Counted from the stretch's first letter, positions 21,234 through 30,791 are shown. The stretch is DNA of 35,823 bases from Flavobacterium aquicola (GCF_003385115.1 NZ_QUNI01000014.1:105520-141342); one strand, 5' to 3'. The notes: generated by a model not told the origin, from the letters alone. Program-made: numbers and translations.

Positions 21234-24200
21234 ATGCAGAAAACTACTTTAGTAATTATTTTTTCTTTTTTCAACTTACTTTTTTCAAACGCCGCCAGCA
21301 AGACAAAACCCATTACCGCTAATTTAGATTTTGAAATTACAGTTTCATTAACAGGTGAGGCTATGATTGAATATCTTAATTACAGTGTTTATACTACTGC
21401 TGAATGGGAATTTGAATACGGCCCGGAAGGATTTCTGCCTGGGCAAGGAACTTCTGTAAAGGTTTCCGGATGGGATTTTTACCGTTTTACATTAAATCCG
21501 TTAAAAAAATATGTCTTCAGGATAAGAGAAAATCATTTTAACGGCAGTACCATTACATGGACTGATTGGTCGCAGACTCAAACAGTATTTGCCACAAACG
21601 ACAATTATTATTCTTTGGGCTACGCCATTAATTTTAATAATACAAACGAAAAAGATTTAGAGTGGAAAGGTCTATTATACAGCAACCCTAAAAATGAGGC
21701 TTATATAGCATTGACAGAAAATTATAATCATGGAGATAATCCAGGTTCTTCAATAATTATGACCAATTTAGACAAAAGTGCTAACGGTCATATTGCCTTT
21801 GTTTCGCCAAAATTTAAAGATTTAGCAACCGAAAGAAAGATACGCTTTTGGGTTTATAATTACGATTCCAATGAAGAGTTACTTGTAGGGACAATGACAG
21901 ATCCAAACGACCCAAGCACTTTTCATTTATTATCTGAGGTTGAAAGACCAGCTACAGCAAATTGGGAACAAAGAACTATTTATTTTAATAATTATAAAGG
22001 AAATGATAATTACATTGTTTTCAAATTCAAAAATAAATCATACAACTATATTGGCGATGCCGAAGTTTATATTGATGATATCAGTTATGAGGAAGCTTCT
22101 AATTGTTATGACCAATCTAATTTTGCAGTTACAAATGTTCAGGAAAATTCAGCTCAGATAAGTTTTGATTCTCCAAACCAAACTAATTTTCAGGTTAGTT
22201 TAAAAAATCTTTTTACACAAACCACTGAAACGTTCAATATTCAAAGCAGTCCATTTGTCATAAATAATTTGACAGGAAACAGTGACTACGAAGTAAAATT
22301 ACGGGCAAACTGCGTTGATGATTTATATTCGAATTGGACTCGGACTATAAGTTTTAAAACCGTCTGTAATGATTTTTCGGGAACTTATACAACCTCTTTT
22401 GAAGGAGGCGATTATATAGATCCCTGCTGGAGTACTAATACTAATTATGCTATAATAACAAAAGATAAAAACGTTGACTGGAGTTTAAAACCATTGCCTA
22501 AAACGGGTTCACAAATGATTATTATGAATTCGTATGGTGATTCTGGTCAAAAATCATTTTTGATAACTCCTTACATTGCAAATTTAGAAGCCACTAAGAG
22601 AATTAGATTCAGTCTCCTTGCTTATAGTTCAAGCCAGACTTATAATAACAATTCCCTGACTATAGGAACGATGTCTGACCCAAAGGATGCCACTACTTTC
22701 ATTCCCTTGAAAACAATTTCAGCATCAGAAATGAATGAGATTGACAATCCAAATAAATTAGATATTTGGAAAGAACATACTATTTATCTGGACAATTATC
22801 TAAAAAGCAATAACCATCATTATATCGCTCTAAAACAAAATGAATCGTCCAAATCAATTTTTTGCATAGATGATTTTGTTTATGAAAATTCGCCATTGTG
22901 CATAGAACCTATAAATCCTAGAGTTCTTAGTTCTGGTATTGATTTTGCGACTGTTACTTGGGACAATTACAAGCCAGCAGCAGAATGGCAGATAGAATTT
23001 GGTCCGAAAGGATTTGCGCATGGAACCGGAACTATTGTAAATGCAACCTCATTCCCTTTTAAAATTACTGAATCTGTTTTAGACGATACGGTATATGATT
23101 TTTATGTTCGTTCTAAATGTGACAATGATTATAGTGGCTGGTCTGATAGAGGCTATTTTAGAACCAAATGTTCAGGGATAACTGTGGGATATAGTGATGA
23201 TTTTGAAAATGTCTCTTTTGAAAAAACTGGCTGCTGGACTAGAATTGTGCCTAATATTGAACAAAGATATTGGGATAAAAATCAGTTTATAACAATGACT
23301 GCTCAACCAGCAAAGAGTGGTTCGCATTCGGTATATATGCTAAATCAGCTAGATGCACCGTATCCTTCTGGCGTGGGAGAAAAAACAGACAGAGTAGTTC
23401 TTGTTTCACCAAGATTGAAAGATTTCGATAATTATAAAAGATTTAGTTTTTGGATGCTTTCGCCAAAAGAAGACAGCAATACCGCTGTAGAATTTGTTAT
23501 AGGAACTCTCTCGGATCCGGAGGATTATACAACTTTCACTTCTTATAGAACAATTGCAATTCCTGCCGGAAATATAGGGAAATGGGTGAAATATGAAATT
23601 GATTTTTCAAATTATTACGGTACGGATAAATATGTCGGCATAAAACAAGGCAAAAACAATGCTCGTTTAATAAGATTATATATCGATGATTTTGAATATA
23701 CGCAAAACGATTGCCCACGACCAGCTCAATTAGGAGCAAGCCAATCAGGAACTGATAGTGTTTCCTTGGACTGGAAAGACAACAACAGCCAAAAACAATC
23801 TGAAAGCTGGGAAATCGAATATGGACCAAAAGGATTTACAGAAGGAACAGGTACTTTAATAACCGTAAAAACAAATCCGTTTAATTTAACCGGATTAGTT
23901 GAGAATTCATACGATTACAGGGTTCGTACTTATTGTGAAGCAAATATAGCGAGCGATTGGAGTGACAGATATACCTTTAGAATCGCATGTTCTAAAACAG
24001 CACCTTTTGTAGAAAATTTTGACTCTTATAAAAATAATTATGGCGATGTCATTGATTTTTGCTGGACTTATAATAACCATCAATTTTCCCGTATTGATGA
24101 ATTTAGTCTGACCAATATAAACAGTGCTCCAAATGTTTATTTATTACAAGACGAATCAGGTACTGCATATTTAATAACTCCTTATTTATCAGACTTCGAT

Positions 24201-26093
24201 AATTCTAAAAAAATAAAATTCTGGATTTATAACCGATTATCACCATATACTAAATCAGGTAATTTAATTATCGGAACAATAAAGAATCCTTTAGATCTTT
24301 CAACTTTTGAACCGTACCAATCTATTTCTTTTGATGAGATAAAAAAAACACCACAATACGGAAAACAATATAATATTGATTTTTCAGAATATAAAGGATC
24401 CAATAAGCAGATAGCATTTAAGATTGAAAGCGAGCCAAATGAATATCGAAGTACTAATACAATTTTAATTGATGATTTTTATTATGACCAAACATTAGCA
24501 TGCTATGAGCCAATAGATATTGTTTTTTCAAACATAAATAACAATTCAGTTCATATTAATTGGACATCAGGAAATCAATCACCGCAAAATGTTGAAATAG
24601 AATATGGAATTAGAGGTTTCGCTGCTGGAAATGGGACTAAAGTAAACACTAACCAAAACGAAATAACCATTTCAGACCTATCCGAATCAACCAACTATGA
24701 TTTCTATTTTAAAACCACCTGCGGATCAGGAAACTCAATCCTTGTTGGTCCAAAAAAAATAGACACAACTTGTGAGATACAAACCTTGCCGTGGTCAGAG
24801 AATTTTAGCAACCTGAGCGCATATGGACAAAACATGCTGCCAAGCTGTTTCAAACATTCTAATGGAGAATACTCCTTGGAAAAAGATCAAGTGAAAAATT
24901 ATTCATCCTATTTTAATTATAATGAATTTTTAACAGGCTTTGATGATAATACATTTATCCACATGAACGGTTCCTATCCTAGCTTCTTTAGTCCGATGTT
25001 TCATTTAGTAGCGGGAACAACTTATAAGTTTAGCATGAAAGCTGTTAAAGCATATGAATATGCAGCGATAGGGATAAGCCTGGCAATTGGCAGAGGCCAA
25101 AACGAATATAATATTGAATCAAGACCATCCCGAGATGGATATTTGACTGAATATGGATATAGAGATCTTGTTTTTTATTACACTCCCCTTGTAACAGGTG
25201 ACTATAGTTACCAGATAATGGCTACCTACTCGGGTTCAGCAAACGCATTAATTGACAATTTAAAATTGGAAGAAGGTTATACTTCAACCATAAATGGAAA
25301 AACTGCGAATATAAAATATGACTTTGAAACTCCATTAGATGAAACACTAATTTTGGAAAGCACCAATCAAAGTTCGATAATAGTATCTCTGGATCCTTCA
25401 AACGACGCAAACAATCTAATTGCTATGAATGGAAGCAATAATTCAGGAAATTGGAAAAGTACCGCTTCACAATTGAACAAAAAAACTTCAAAATTATCAT
25501 CAGATGCCTCAAATGTTTGGGAAGCCAATCCGGAGTTCATAACAAAATTGAATATGAAAGTAGATGCCCGAAATGCACAAACCCTATTTATGCAATTTGA
25601 CCTCAAACAAACCTATAATCAAAATAGCAATGAATCCATATTTAGAGTTCTCATAAATGGCAAAATTATAGGAAATGAAGTTCAGCCAATTTCGAATGAT
25701 GCAGATGAATTTGCAACCCTAAAATATGATCTGACTCCATACGCAGGAACCGAAATCCGCATTTCTTTGCAACACATAGGAAAATCAGAATATGGCGATA
25801 ACGCTTATCTGGACAATCTTGTTTTTAGTCCTACAGCAACTTTATCCATTGCCGAAAATGAATTGGAAAATTTAAAATATTATCCAAACCCTGTCGAAAA
25901 TACTTTGAACATCGAAAGTAATTCGGTGATTTCTAAAGTTGAAGTTTACAGTACAAATGGACAATCAATTTTTGAAAGTAAATTTTCAAAACCAAATGTG
26001 AGCATTGATTTCAAAAAATACACAACAGGCGTGTACTTAATCAATGTTACAAATGAGGACAAGAAAAAAACTTTTAAAGTCATTAAAAAATAA
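21234..26093 (+). CDS. Large type IX secretion cargo with alternating fibronectin III and jelly-roll modules
   Basis: A 1619-residue exported protein. Signal peptide about 1-22 (ending FSNAAS). Fibronectin III-like modules appear near 50-125, 290-380, 555-650, 826-920 and 1089-1180, most with the hallmark EYGPKGF..GTGT and a closing WSDR/FRT.C. Between them lie MAM-like or choice-of-anchor-J-like jelly-roll modules with repeated phrases such as LITPYLSDFDNSKKI, IGTM.DP.D.TTF and YIDDF.Y. A last jelly-roll-like region spans about 1350-1540. The C-terminal 75 residues (YYPNPVENTLNIES to KTFKVIKK) are a type A T9SS sorting domain, so the protein should be secreted across the outer membrane and attached to the surface. 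Likely an adhesin or matrix/glycan-binding protein; no enzyme motif seen. Confidence 0.93.
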   Translation: MQKTTLVIIFSFFNLLFSNAASKTKPITANLDFEITVSLTGEAMIEYLNYSVYTTAEWEFEYGPEGFLPGQGTSVKVSGWDFYRFTLNPLKKYVFRIRENHFNGSTITWTDWSQTQTVFATNDNYYSLGYAINFNNTNEKDLEWKGLLYSNPKNEAYIALTENYNHGDNPGSSIIMTNLDKSANGHIAFVSPKFKDLATERKIRFWVYNYDSNEELLVGTMTDPNDPSTFHLLSEVERPATANWEQRTIYFNNYKGNDNYIVFKFKNKSYNYIGDAEVYIDDISYEEASNCYDQSNFAVTNVQENSAQISFDSPNQTNFQVSLKNLFTQTTETFNIQSSPFVINNLTGNSDYEVKLRANCVDDLYSNWTRTISFKTVCNDFSGTYTTSFEGGDYIDPCWSTNTNYAIITKDKNVDWSLKPLPKTGSQMIIMNSYGDSGQKSFLITPYIANLEATKRIRFSLLAYSSSQTYNNNSLTIGTMSDPKDATTFIPLKTISASEMNEIDNPNKLDIWKEHTIYLDNYLKSNNHHYIALKQNESSKSIFCIDDFVYENSPLCIEPINPRVLSSGIDFATVTWDNYKPAAEWQIEFGPKGFAHGTGTIVNATSFPFKITESVLDDTVYDFYVRSKCDNDYSGWSDRGYFRTKCSGITVGYSDDFENVSFEKTGCWTRIVPNIEQRYWDKNQFITMTAQPAKSGSHSVYMLNQLDAPYPSGVGEKTDRVVLVSPRLKDFDNYKRFSFWMLSPKEDSNTAVEFVIGTLSDPEDYTTFTSYRTIAIPAGNIGKWVKYEIDFSNYYGTDKYVGIKQGKNNARLIRLYIDDFEYTQNDCPRPAQLGASQSGTDSVSLDWKDNNSQKQSESWEIEYGPKGFTEGTGTLITVKTNPFNLTGLVENSYDYRVRTYCEANIASDWSDRYTFRIACSKTAPFVENFDSYKNNYGDVIDFCWTYNNHQFSRIDEFSLTNINSAPNVYLLQDESGTAYLITPYLSDFDNSKKIKFWIYNRLSPYTKSGNLIIGTIKNPLDLSTFEPYQSISFDEIKKTPQYGKQYNIDFSEYKGSNKQIAFKIESEPNEYRSTNTILIDDFYYDQTLACYEPIDIVFSNINNNSVHINWTSGNQSPQNVEIEYGIRGFAAGNGTKVNTNQNEITISDLSESTNYDFYFKTTCGSGNSILVGPKKIDTTCEIQTLPWSENFSNLSAYGQNMLPSCFKHSNGEYSLEKDQVKNYSSYFNYNEFLTGFDDNTFIHMNGSYPSFFSPMFHLVAGTTYKFSMKAVKAYEYAAIGISLAIGRGQNEYNIESRPSRDGYLTEYGYRDLVFYYTPLVTGDYSYQIMATYSGSANALIDNLKLEEGYTSTINGKTANIKYDFETPLDETLILESTNQSSIIVSLDPSNDANNLIAMNGSNNSGNWKSTASQLNKKTSKLSSDASNVWEANPEFITKLNMKVDARNAQTLFMQFDLKQTYNQNSNESIFRVLINGKIIGNEVQPISNDADEFATLKYDLTPYAGTEIRISLQHIGKSEYGDNAYLDNLVFSPTATLSIAENELENLKYYPNPVENTLNIESNSVISKVEVYSTNGQSIFESKFSKPNVSIDFKKYTTGVYLINVTNEDKKKTFKVIKK

Positions 26094-26146
26094 ACGTAAT
26101 AAAAACTACTTTTGGTTCAAAATCAAAAGAAGAGTTAGAATAAAAA

Positions 26147-26893
26147 ATGGCAACCAAAATAACACCCAAAAAAACAGCAGCAAAGAAACCCGTTAAAAAA
26201 AAACAGGGAAACTTTATGTCCAAAGTAAAATGGTTTTTACTAAAAGCGTTATTATGGTTTTTTGGACTTTCAATAGCTTCAGTAGTGCTTTTTAAATTTG
26301 TGCCCGTACCATTTACACCGTTGATGGTAATCCGTTATTTTGAGAATAACGCTGCTGACAAAGAAAATCATTTCAGCCACAATTGGGAACCTATTGAAAA
26401 AATTTCGATGAACCTTCAAAAAGCAGTAATTGCCAGTGAAGACGGAACCTTTCTAACTCATAATGGTTTTGATTTTATTGCGATGCAAAAAGCATACAAG
26501 AGCAACGAACGAGGCCGGAAAGTAAGAGGCGGAAGTACCATTTCACAACAGACTGCCAAAAACGTTTTTCTTTGGCAAGGCCGAAGCTACCTGCGTAAAG
26601 GTCTGGAAGCTTATTTTACCGTTTTGATAGAACTTATTTGGGGCAAACAGCGTATCATGGAAGTATACCTCAACAGCATCGAAATGGGTGACGGAGTATA
26701 CGGAGCTTATGCCGCAACCGAGCATTGGTATCGCAGAGACGCATCGAGCTTAACGATGCAGCAAGCCGCCGGAATCGCCGCTATTTTGCCCAATCCAAGA
26801 AAATACAAAGCAACCAGTTCTTCATCCTACATCAACAACCGAAAGACAAAAATTGTTCGGATTATGCGACAGATCGGAAAAGTAGAATATTAA
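26147..26893 (+). CDS. mtgA: Monofunctional biosynthetic peptidoglycan transglycosylase
   Basis: A 248-residue GT51 enzyme that polymerises lipid II into glycan strands at the inner membrane without a transpeptidase domain. A Lys-rich cytoplasmic tail (1-22) precedes one TM helix (about 27-50). The five GT51 motifs are visible, including IASEDGTFLTHNGFD (catalytic E98), RGGSTISQQTAKN (127-139), RKGLEAYFTVLIE and EVYLNSIEMGDGVYGA. Length is typical. It is 53 bases after the T9SS cargo gene and before a strong terminator, so it is the last gene of the 20092-26893 run. Confidence 0.96.
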   Translation: MATKITPKKTAAKKPVKKKQGNFMSKVKWFLLKALLWFFGLSIASVVLFKFVPVPFTPLMVIRYFENNAADKENHFSHNWEPIEKISMNLQKAVIASEDGTFLTHNGFDFIAMQKAYKSNERGRKVRGGSTISQQTAKNVFLWQGRSYLRKGLEAYFTVLIELIWGKQRIMEVYLNSIEMGDGVYGAYAATEHWYRRDASSLTMQQAAGIAAILPNPRKYKATSSSSYINNRKTKIVRIMRQIGKVEY

Positions 26894-26898
26894 AATAA

Positions 26899-26937
26899 AA
26901 CCCCAATGGCACAATTGCTATTGGGGTTCTTCTTTTT
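26899..26937 (+). terminator. Intrinsic terminator after mtgA
   Basis: AACCCCAAT (26899-26907) pairs with ATTGGGGTT (26920-26928); inner GCA/TGC pairs extend the stem. Followed by CTTCTTTTT. It ends the plus-strand run and faces the convergent acetyltransferase. Confidence 0.88.
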
Positions 26938-26943
26938 ATAACA

Positions 26944-27540
26944 TTATTTTATAAACTCTGGGAAATATTCGGCTTTAATAACCTGCCAATCTTCTGAAAT
27001 AATACTGTAATAAACATCATCTTTGCTTTTCCCTTCAGAATCTATGTAGTTATTTCTAAACAAACCTTCTTTTAAAGCACCCAATTTTTCTATTGCTCTT
27101 TGGGATTTTTCATTTTCAAGATCAGCACTAAATTGAATTCTTCTAAATTGAATATTTTCAAAACCAAAATTTAACAACTCATACTTACAGGCTTTATTTA
27201 ATCCTGTTCCCTGAAAATCTTTACCGTACCATGTCCATCCAATTTCGCATTTTTGACTTGCATGATTTAAATATCCATATCTCGTACTTCCAGCAACTTT
27301 ATTTGTAATTTTATCAATAATTAAAAACGGATAACATATTCCGTCTGCCTTTTGTTTTAAAGTGCTTTTGACATAATTTTTAAAATCAGCATCATTTCGA
27401 ACATACATTCCCATGTATTTCCAAATTTCATCATCATAAATAATTGATTTGAGTTCGATATTTCTTTCACTTTCGAAAGGAATCAATAAAACTATTTCAT
27501 TTTCTAAAATGATTTCAGATTGTAATATTTCGCTTTTCAT
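26944..27540 (-). CDS. GNAT-family N-acetyltransferase, RimJ/RimL-like
   Basis: A 198-residue acetyl-CoA-dependent acyltransferase. Beta strands with LIIDKITNKVAGSTRYGYL and CEIGWTWYGKDFQGTGLNKACKYELL carry the acetyl-CoA-binding Q/RxxGxG/A signature (QGTGLN), and ENEKSQRAIEKLGALKEGLFRNN is the typical C-terminal part of the RimJ/RimL branch. The acceptor is unknown; relatives acetylate ribosomal protein N-termini, amino acids or antibiotics. The frame extends to a TTG at 27564; the ATG at 27540 is preferred, as a -7-like TTATTTTG lies 22 bases before it. It stands alone. Confidence 0.9.
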   Translation of the reverse strand: MKSEILQSEIILENEIVLLIPFESERNIELKSIIYDDEIWKYMGMYVRNDADFKNYVKSTLKQKADGICYPFLIIDKITNKVAGSTRYGYLNHASQKCEIGWTWYGKDFQGTGLNKACKYELLNFGFENIQFRRIQFSADLENEKSQRAIEKLGALKEGLFRNNYIDSEGKSKDDVYYSIISEDWQVIKAEYFPEFIK

Positions 27541-27654
27541 TATGGTTACTTTTATTAAGTGCAAAATAATTATTTTGGCATTCTAAATAATTTAGCAACG
27601 GAACTGTTTTGTTATAAAAACCTAAGTTCACAGATGTAATCAGGTAATAATAAT

Positions 27655-27704
27655 CAAAAAATAATCCCCAATAAAGAGAACTCTTCATTGGAGATTATTT
27701 TTTT
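27655..27704 (-). terminator. Intrinsic terminator after the TonB receptor
   Basis: A long imperfect stem: AAATAATC (27659-27666) with GATTATTT (27693-27700), continued inward by CCAAT/ATTGG and AGAG/CTCT. Read on the minus strand it ends in a run of T. The opposite direction also carries a T-run. Confidence 0.8.
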
Positions 27705-27742
27705 AAACACAAAGATCACAGGATATTATGCAAAGCTTTGAG

Positions 27743-29950
27743 TTAGAATTTAAACGCCACTCCCAAGACAAAATTCCTTCCCAAATTTGGTATTCCCGAA
27801 GTTGCTAATCGGGACAAATGCGGAATATAAGTTTTGTTCAGCAGATTATTTCCATTCAGGTTAACGTCAAAAGTAGTTTTACCGAGATTTACTTTTCCTC
27901 CAAAACCCATATTGAGCAAAGTGTAGCCATCCGAAGGAATATCAAAACCGCTAATTTTCTTCTGACTCAAAGTCGTTGAAACATTCAAAGTCGCAAAACT
28001 GTCCTCAAGCCATTTACCAATTTTAAAATCGGTTTTTATAGTGTTATCCCAATTGTTTGCCGGAATTTGAGGCAAGTAACCGCCATCCTGTAATTTACCA
28101 GTTACAGTTTCAAAACTGGTTTCGATGTGTAACCAATCCAATGGATGCGGGTGAATGTGAAGTGCAGCTTCTCCACCATAAAGACTGGCATTGTTCTGAA
28201 TATAATCATATACTTTAAAACCATCGATTTCGACACCACTTGGAGACGAATAAATATAATCGTTGATATGGTTGTAAAAACCGCTTACGCTAAATTCAAA
28301 GTGAGTGCTTTTGTATTCCAAGTCCAAATCGGTCTGCAGGTTTTGTTCAGTTTTTAAATTAGAATTTCCAATTTCATAACGAAATGTACCTTCGTGAACA
28401 CCATTTGACGAAAGTTCCGCCAAATTCGGTGCTCTAAAACCTGTTGCAGCATTTAATCGAAAAGTCAAATCTTTAGCAAAATCCGTTTTGTATCCCAATG
28501 AAGCATTGAAACTGTCATACTTTTTATCAAGTGATTCAAAATATCCTTCTTCAGCAGCAATTCCATGTTCATCAGAAACTAAATGCCTGTTATCAAATCG
28601 AATACCTGCCTGCACCGAATTAGAACCCCAGCCATAAATTCCTGTTGCAAAAATCCCAAAATCATTGGTCGTTGCATTTGGAATCAAATATTCTTCACCC
28701 AGATTTTTATTGTTTTGAGACATTCCCTGAACGCCAACAATCGCCTCTACTTTACCAATTTTGGGCAAATAGTATTTAACATTATAATCGAATGTGTTTA
28801 AAACCATATGCAAAACCGCTACATCACTGTCTTCAAACTCGCTGCGGTCATTTTGAATGAATCCTAAATTCACATCTAATTTTGAGTTACTAAAAAACAA
28901 AGTATTGTTCAAAGAGAATAAATTATTAGAAACACCTTGTTTTGGGAAAGCCGTTTTCTTGGTAGTGGTTTGGTCGGCGATTCCGTCTTCGGGAATTCCT
29001 AAATCCAGATTATTGTAATTGTATCTAAAAACACTCGAAAACTTCGCATTGCTGTATCCGATTCCTGCTTTGAAATCCATTTCCTGAAAACGGGTGTTGG
29101 TCACTCTGTCCCCATCTGGAATTTTATAATCGGATTGGGTGGTGTAAGCACCACGAATCAAATATTTCCAATTATCGGTTGAAGCTTTCAAGCCCAGAGT
29201 TGTGTTGCTTCCAAGAGTATTTGAAAACATTCGCTGTCCAAAATCACCTTGAAAAGTATTTGCCAAAGCAAATTTTTCGGGATTAAAAAACAGAACCCCG
29301 CCCAGCGCATCCGAACCGTAAAGCAAAGATGCCGGACCTTTTATAACCTCAACATTTTCCACTCCGGCATCATTTAATCCCAAACCGTGTTCGTCGCCAA
29401 ACTGCTGATTCTCTAATCTAATTCCTTGAGTATAAACCAAAACACGGTTACCGCTCAATCCGCGGATTACCGGTTTCCCGATTGATGTTCCCGTAGAAAC
29501 CTGCGAAACTCCGGGAATTGTTGCCAAGCCTTCTATCAAAGTGGCGCTTCCTTTTTCCTGCATCGATTTGACGCTTTCGCGATCGACTTTCATCACGTTT
29601 TGAGACTGTAACTTGGAGAAAGGCGTGGAGACAATAACCTCATCCATTTGAAAAGCCTTTTCGTCCATTACAATATCGAGTGTCTGCGTATTTTGAACTT
29701 TTTGAATCTTTTTGTTTTGAACCGCAAAACCTACGTATGAAAACACCAAAGTTTCCTCTCCGTTTGGAAGTTCGGTTAAAGTATATATTCCGTTTTCATT
29801 TGTTTTTGCTGATTTATGCGCCTCAGTGGCATAAACGACAACTCCAATTAAAGGATTATTTTTGGTATCGGTTACTTTTCCGGTTATGGTGTTTTGTGCC
29901 TGTAAAAAAGTGGTAAGCCCTAGAAAGAGGACTAATAAATATCGTTTCAT
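27743..29950 (-). CDS. TonB-dependent outer-membrane receptor, probable metal (zinc) receptor
   Basis: A 735-residue receptor. Signal peptide 1-19 (MKRYLLVLFL to LQAQ), a carboxypeptidase-regulatory-like domain (about 20-95, GKVTDTKNNPLIGVVV), a plug domain (about 100-225, IRGLSGNRVLVYTQGIR and VIKGPASLLYGSDALGG), then a 22-strand barrel ending GRNFVLGVAFKF. QQFGDEHGLGLNDAG in the plug and HIHPHPLDWLH in the barrel supply His/Asp/Glu ligands, and the plug resembles ZnuD-type zinc receptors. The next gene upstream encodes a small His/Cys-rich protein, which supports metal uptake; copper or nickel cannot be excluded. The in-frame TTG at 29971 is rejected in favour of the ATG at 29950. Confidence 0.9.
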   Translation of the reverse strand: MKRYLLVLFLGLTTFLQAQNTITGKVTDTKNNPLIGVVVYATEAHKSAKTNENGIYTLTELPNGEETLVFSYVGFAVQNKKIQKVQNTQTLDIVMDEKAFQMDEVIVSTPFSKLQSQNVMKVDRESVKSMQEKGSATLIEGLATIPGVSQVSTGTSIGKPVIRGLSGNRVLVYTQGIRLENQQFGDEHGLGLNDAGVENVEVIKGPASLLYGSDALGGVLFFNPEKFALANTFQGDFGQRMFSNTLGSNTTLGLKASTDNWKYLIRGAYTTQSDYKIPDGDRVTNTRFQEMDFKAGIGYSNAKFSSVFRYNYNNLDLGIPEDGIADQTTTKKTAFPKQGVSNNLFSLNNTLFFSNSKLDVNLGFIQNDRSEFEDSDVAVLHMVLNTFDYNVKYYLPKIGKVEAIVGVQGMSQNNKNLGEEYLIPNATTNDFGIFATGIYGWGSNSVQAGIRFDNRHLVSDEHGIAAEEGYFESLDKKYDSFNASLGYKTDFAKDLTFRLNAATGFRAPNLAELSSNGVHEGTFRYEIGNSNLKTEQNLQTDLDLEYKSTHFEFSVSGFYNHINDYIYSSPSGVEIDGFKVYDYIQNNASLYGGEAALHIHPHPLDWLHIETSFETVTGKLQDGGYLPQIPANNWDNTIKTDFKIGKWLEDSFATLNVSTTLSQKKISGFDIPSDGYTLLNMGFGGKVNLGKTTFDVNLNGNNLLNKTYIPHLSRLATSGIPNLGRNFVLGVAFKF

Positions 29951-30099
29951 ATAATGTATATTGTTTTCCAATCAATGTTCTTTTTAAAAGAAAGCAATGA
30001 TTGAAAATGTTTTGTGAATGGTTGAATTATTGACTAAATCTCTTGTTGGACTTAACCTTTGTGGTGCTTTTTATTTGAAAAATTTACAGATTGCGCAAT

Positions 30100-30172
30100 A
30101 GAACACGGATGACGCAGATCAAACGGATATGCGCAGATTTCTATTTATTGCGGATTTGCGGATTATGCCAAA
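30100..30172. repeat. Degenerate GCGGAT-type short repeats
   Basis: A run of variants of ACGGAT/GCGGAT and CGCAGAT (for example ACACGGATGACGCAGAT, AACGGATATGCGCAGAT, TTGCGGATTTGCGGATT) in the spacer upstream of the TonB receptor. Non-coding; it looks like slippage-prone intergenic filler. Confidence 0.6.
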
Positions 30173-30207
30173 AACCTTTAATAATGTTTGGCAATAATTC
30201 CAAAAAT

Positions 30208-30320
30208 GCACTATGCCGGCTCTTTAGCCCCGATTGCAGTGGAAATCTCCCGATTTAGAAAAACAAGGCTTTTTTGCCGTAGTTTTTTCTTGATCGGGAA
30301 TTGCAACGGAAAGCGGGAAC
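30208..30320 (+). repeat. Dispersed hairpin element, copy B
   Basis: GCACTATGCC (30208-30217), TTAGCCCCGATTGCAGTGG and GAAATC on the left, and ATTGCAACGGAAAGCGGGA on the right, as in copies A and C. The internal hairpin is longer: TCCCGAT (30248-30254) pairs with ATCGGGA (30293-30299), with further pairing of AGAAAAAC and GGC to GCC and GTTTTTTCT. It lies between the His/Cys-rich small gene and the TonB receptor. Confidence 0.88.
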
Positions 30321-30371
30321 GATCATTGCCGATAAAGCCAATTCTTTCGCTTCAAATAATTTTAGCGGTAA

Positions 30372-30713
30372 TTATAAATTTGGGGGACCACGATGGGAAT
30401 ACAGACTGCCCGAAAAGGAGTGTACAGACTCGGAAACTGTATTGAAATAAGGAATTTTCCAGTTTTTGGCAAAGAATGCGCTGGAGTAATTTACCGGCGT
30501 TATGAAACTGCTGAAGCCGAATTCGCAGACAAAACAATGATCAAAATTGTGGTGCTGGTGCGTGAATTCAGAACTGGAATTGTAAGTGTGATGACAGGCT
30601 TTCTCGGAAAATTTTTCCTGTAAATGCCCAATACTATCCAGCGATTGAAACAGTATTGAGAACAATACCACCGCAACCAGCGAAAGATTAAGTATGAGCT
30701 GTTTTCTTTTCAT
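30372..30713 (-). CDS. Small exported His/Cys-rich protein, likely metal-related
   Basis: A 113-residue protein. An N-terminal hydrophobic segment (about 6-24) acts as signal peptide or anchor. The centre carries a dense set of metal ligands: CHHTYN, then FTHQHHNFDHCFVCEFGF, i.e. HxHH, DHC and CxxC within 25 residues. The C-terminal 45 residues are Ser/Phe-rich with a final His. It resembles small DUF2946-like membrane proteins found beside metal TonB receptors, though I cannot assign the family firmly. It is the next minus-strand gene upstream of the TonB receptor, 421 bases away, with element B between. The start is the ATG at 30713, not the GTG before it. Confidence 0.75.
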   Translation of the reverse strand: MKRKQLILNLSLVAVVLFSILFQSLDSIGHLQEKFSEKACHHTYNSSSEFTHQHHNFDHCFVCEFGFSSFITPVNYSSAFFAKNWKIPYFNTVSESVHSFSGSLYSHRGPPNL

Positions 30714-30718
30714 CACCG

Positions 30719-30746
30719 CAAAGGTAATAAAACAAAAAAACTACAA
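30719..30746 (-). promoter_or_regulatory. Promoter of the His/Cys-rich gene, nearly leaderless
   Basis: Minus strand TTG (30746-30744), 17 bases, TACCTTTG (30726-30719). The -7 box ends five bases before the ATG at 30713, so the transcript would start at or beside the start codon. The -33 box lies inside the asd terminator stem. Confidence 0.55.
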
Positions 30747-30765
30747 CCGATTAAAGTTGTAGTTT
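30731..30765 (-). terminator. Intrinsic terminator of asd
   Basis: Perfect 10-bp stem AAACTACAAC/GTTGTAGTTT (30738-30747 and 30756-30765). On the minus strand it is followed by TTTTTTTGTTTTATT. It separates asd from the gene at 30713. Confidence 0.9.
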
Positions 30766-30791
30766 CTTAATTTATTAATTCTGAAATTGGA

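Noticed and set aside
27541..27564. TTG start of the acetyltransferase
   Set aside because: It lies in the likely promoter; the ATG at 27540 is a better start.
29951..29971. TTG start of the TonB receptor
   Set aside because: The codon is TTG and the signal peptide begins at the ATG at 29950.
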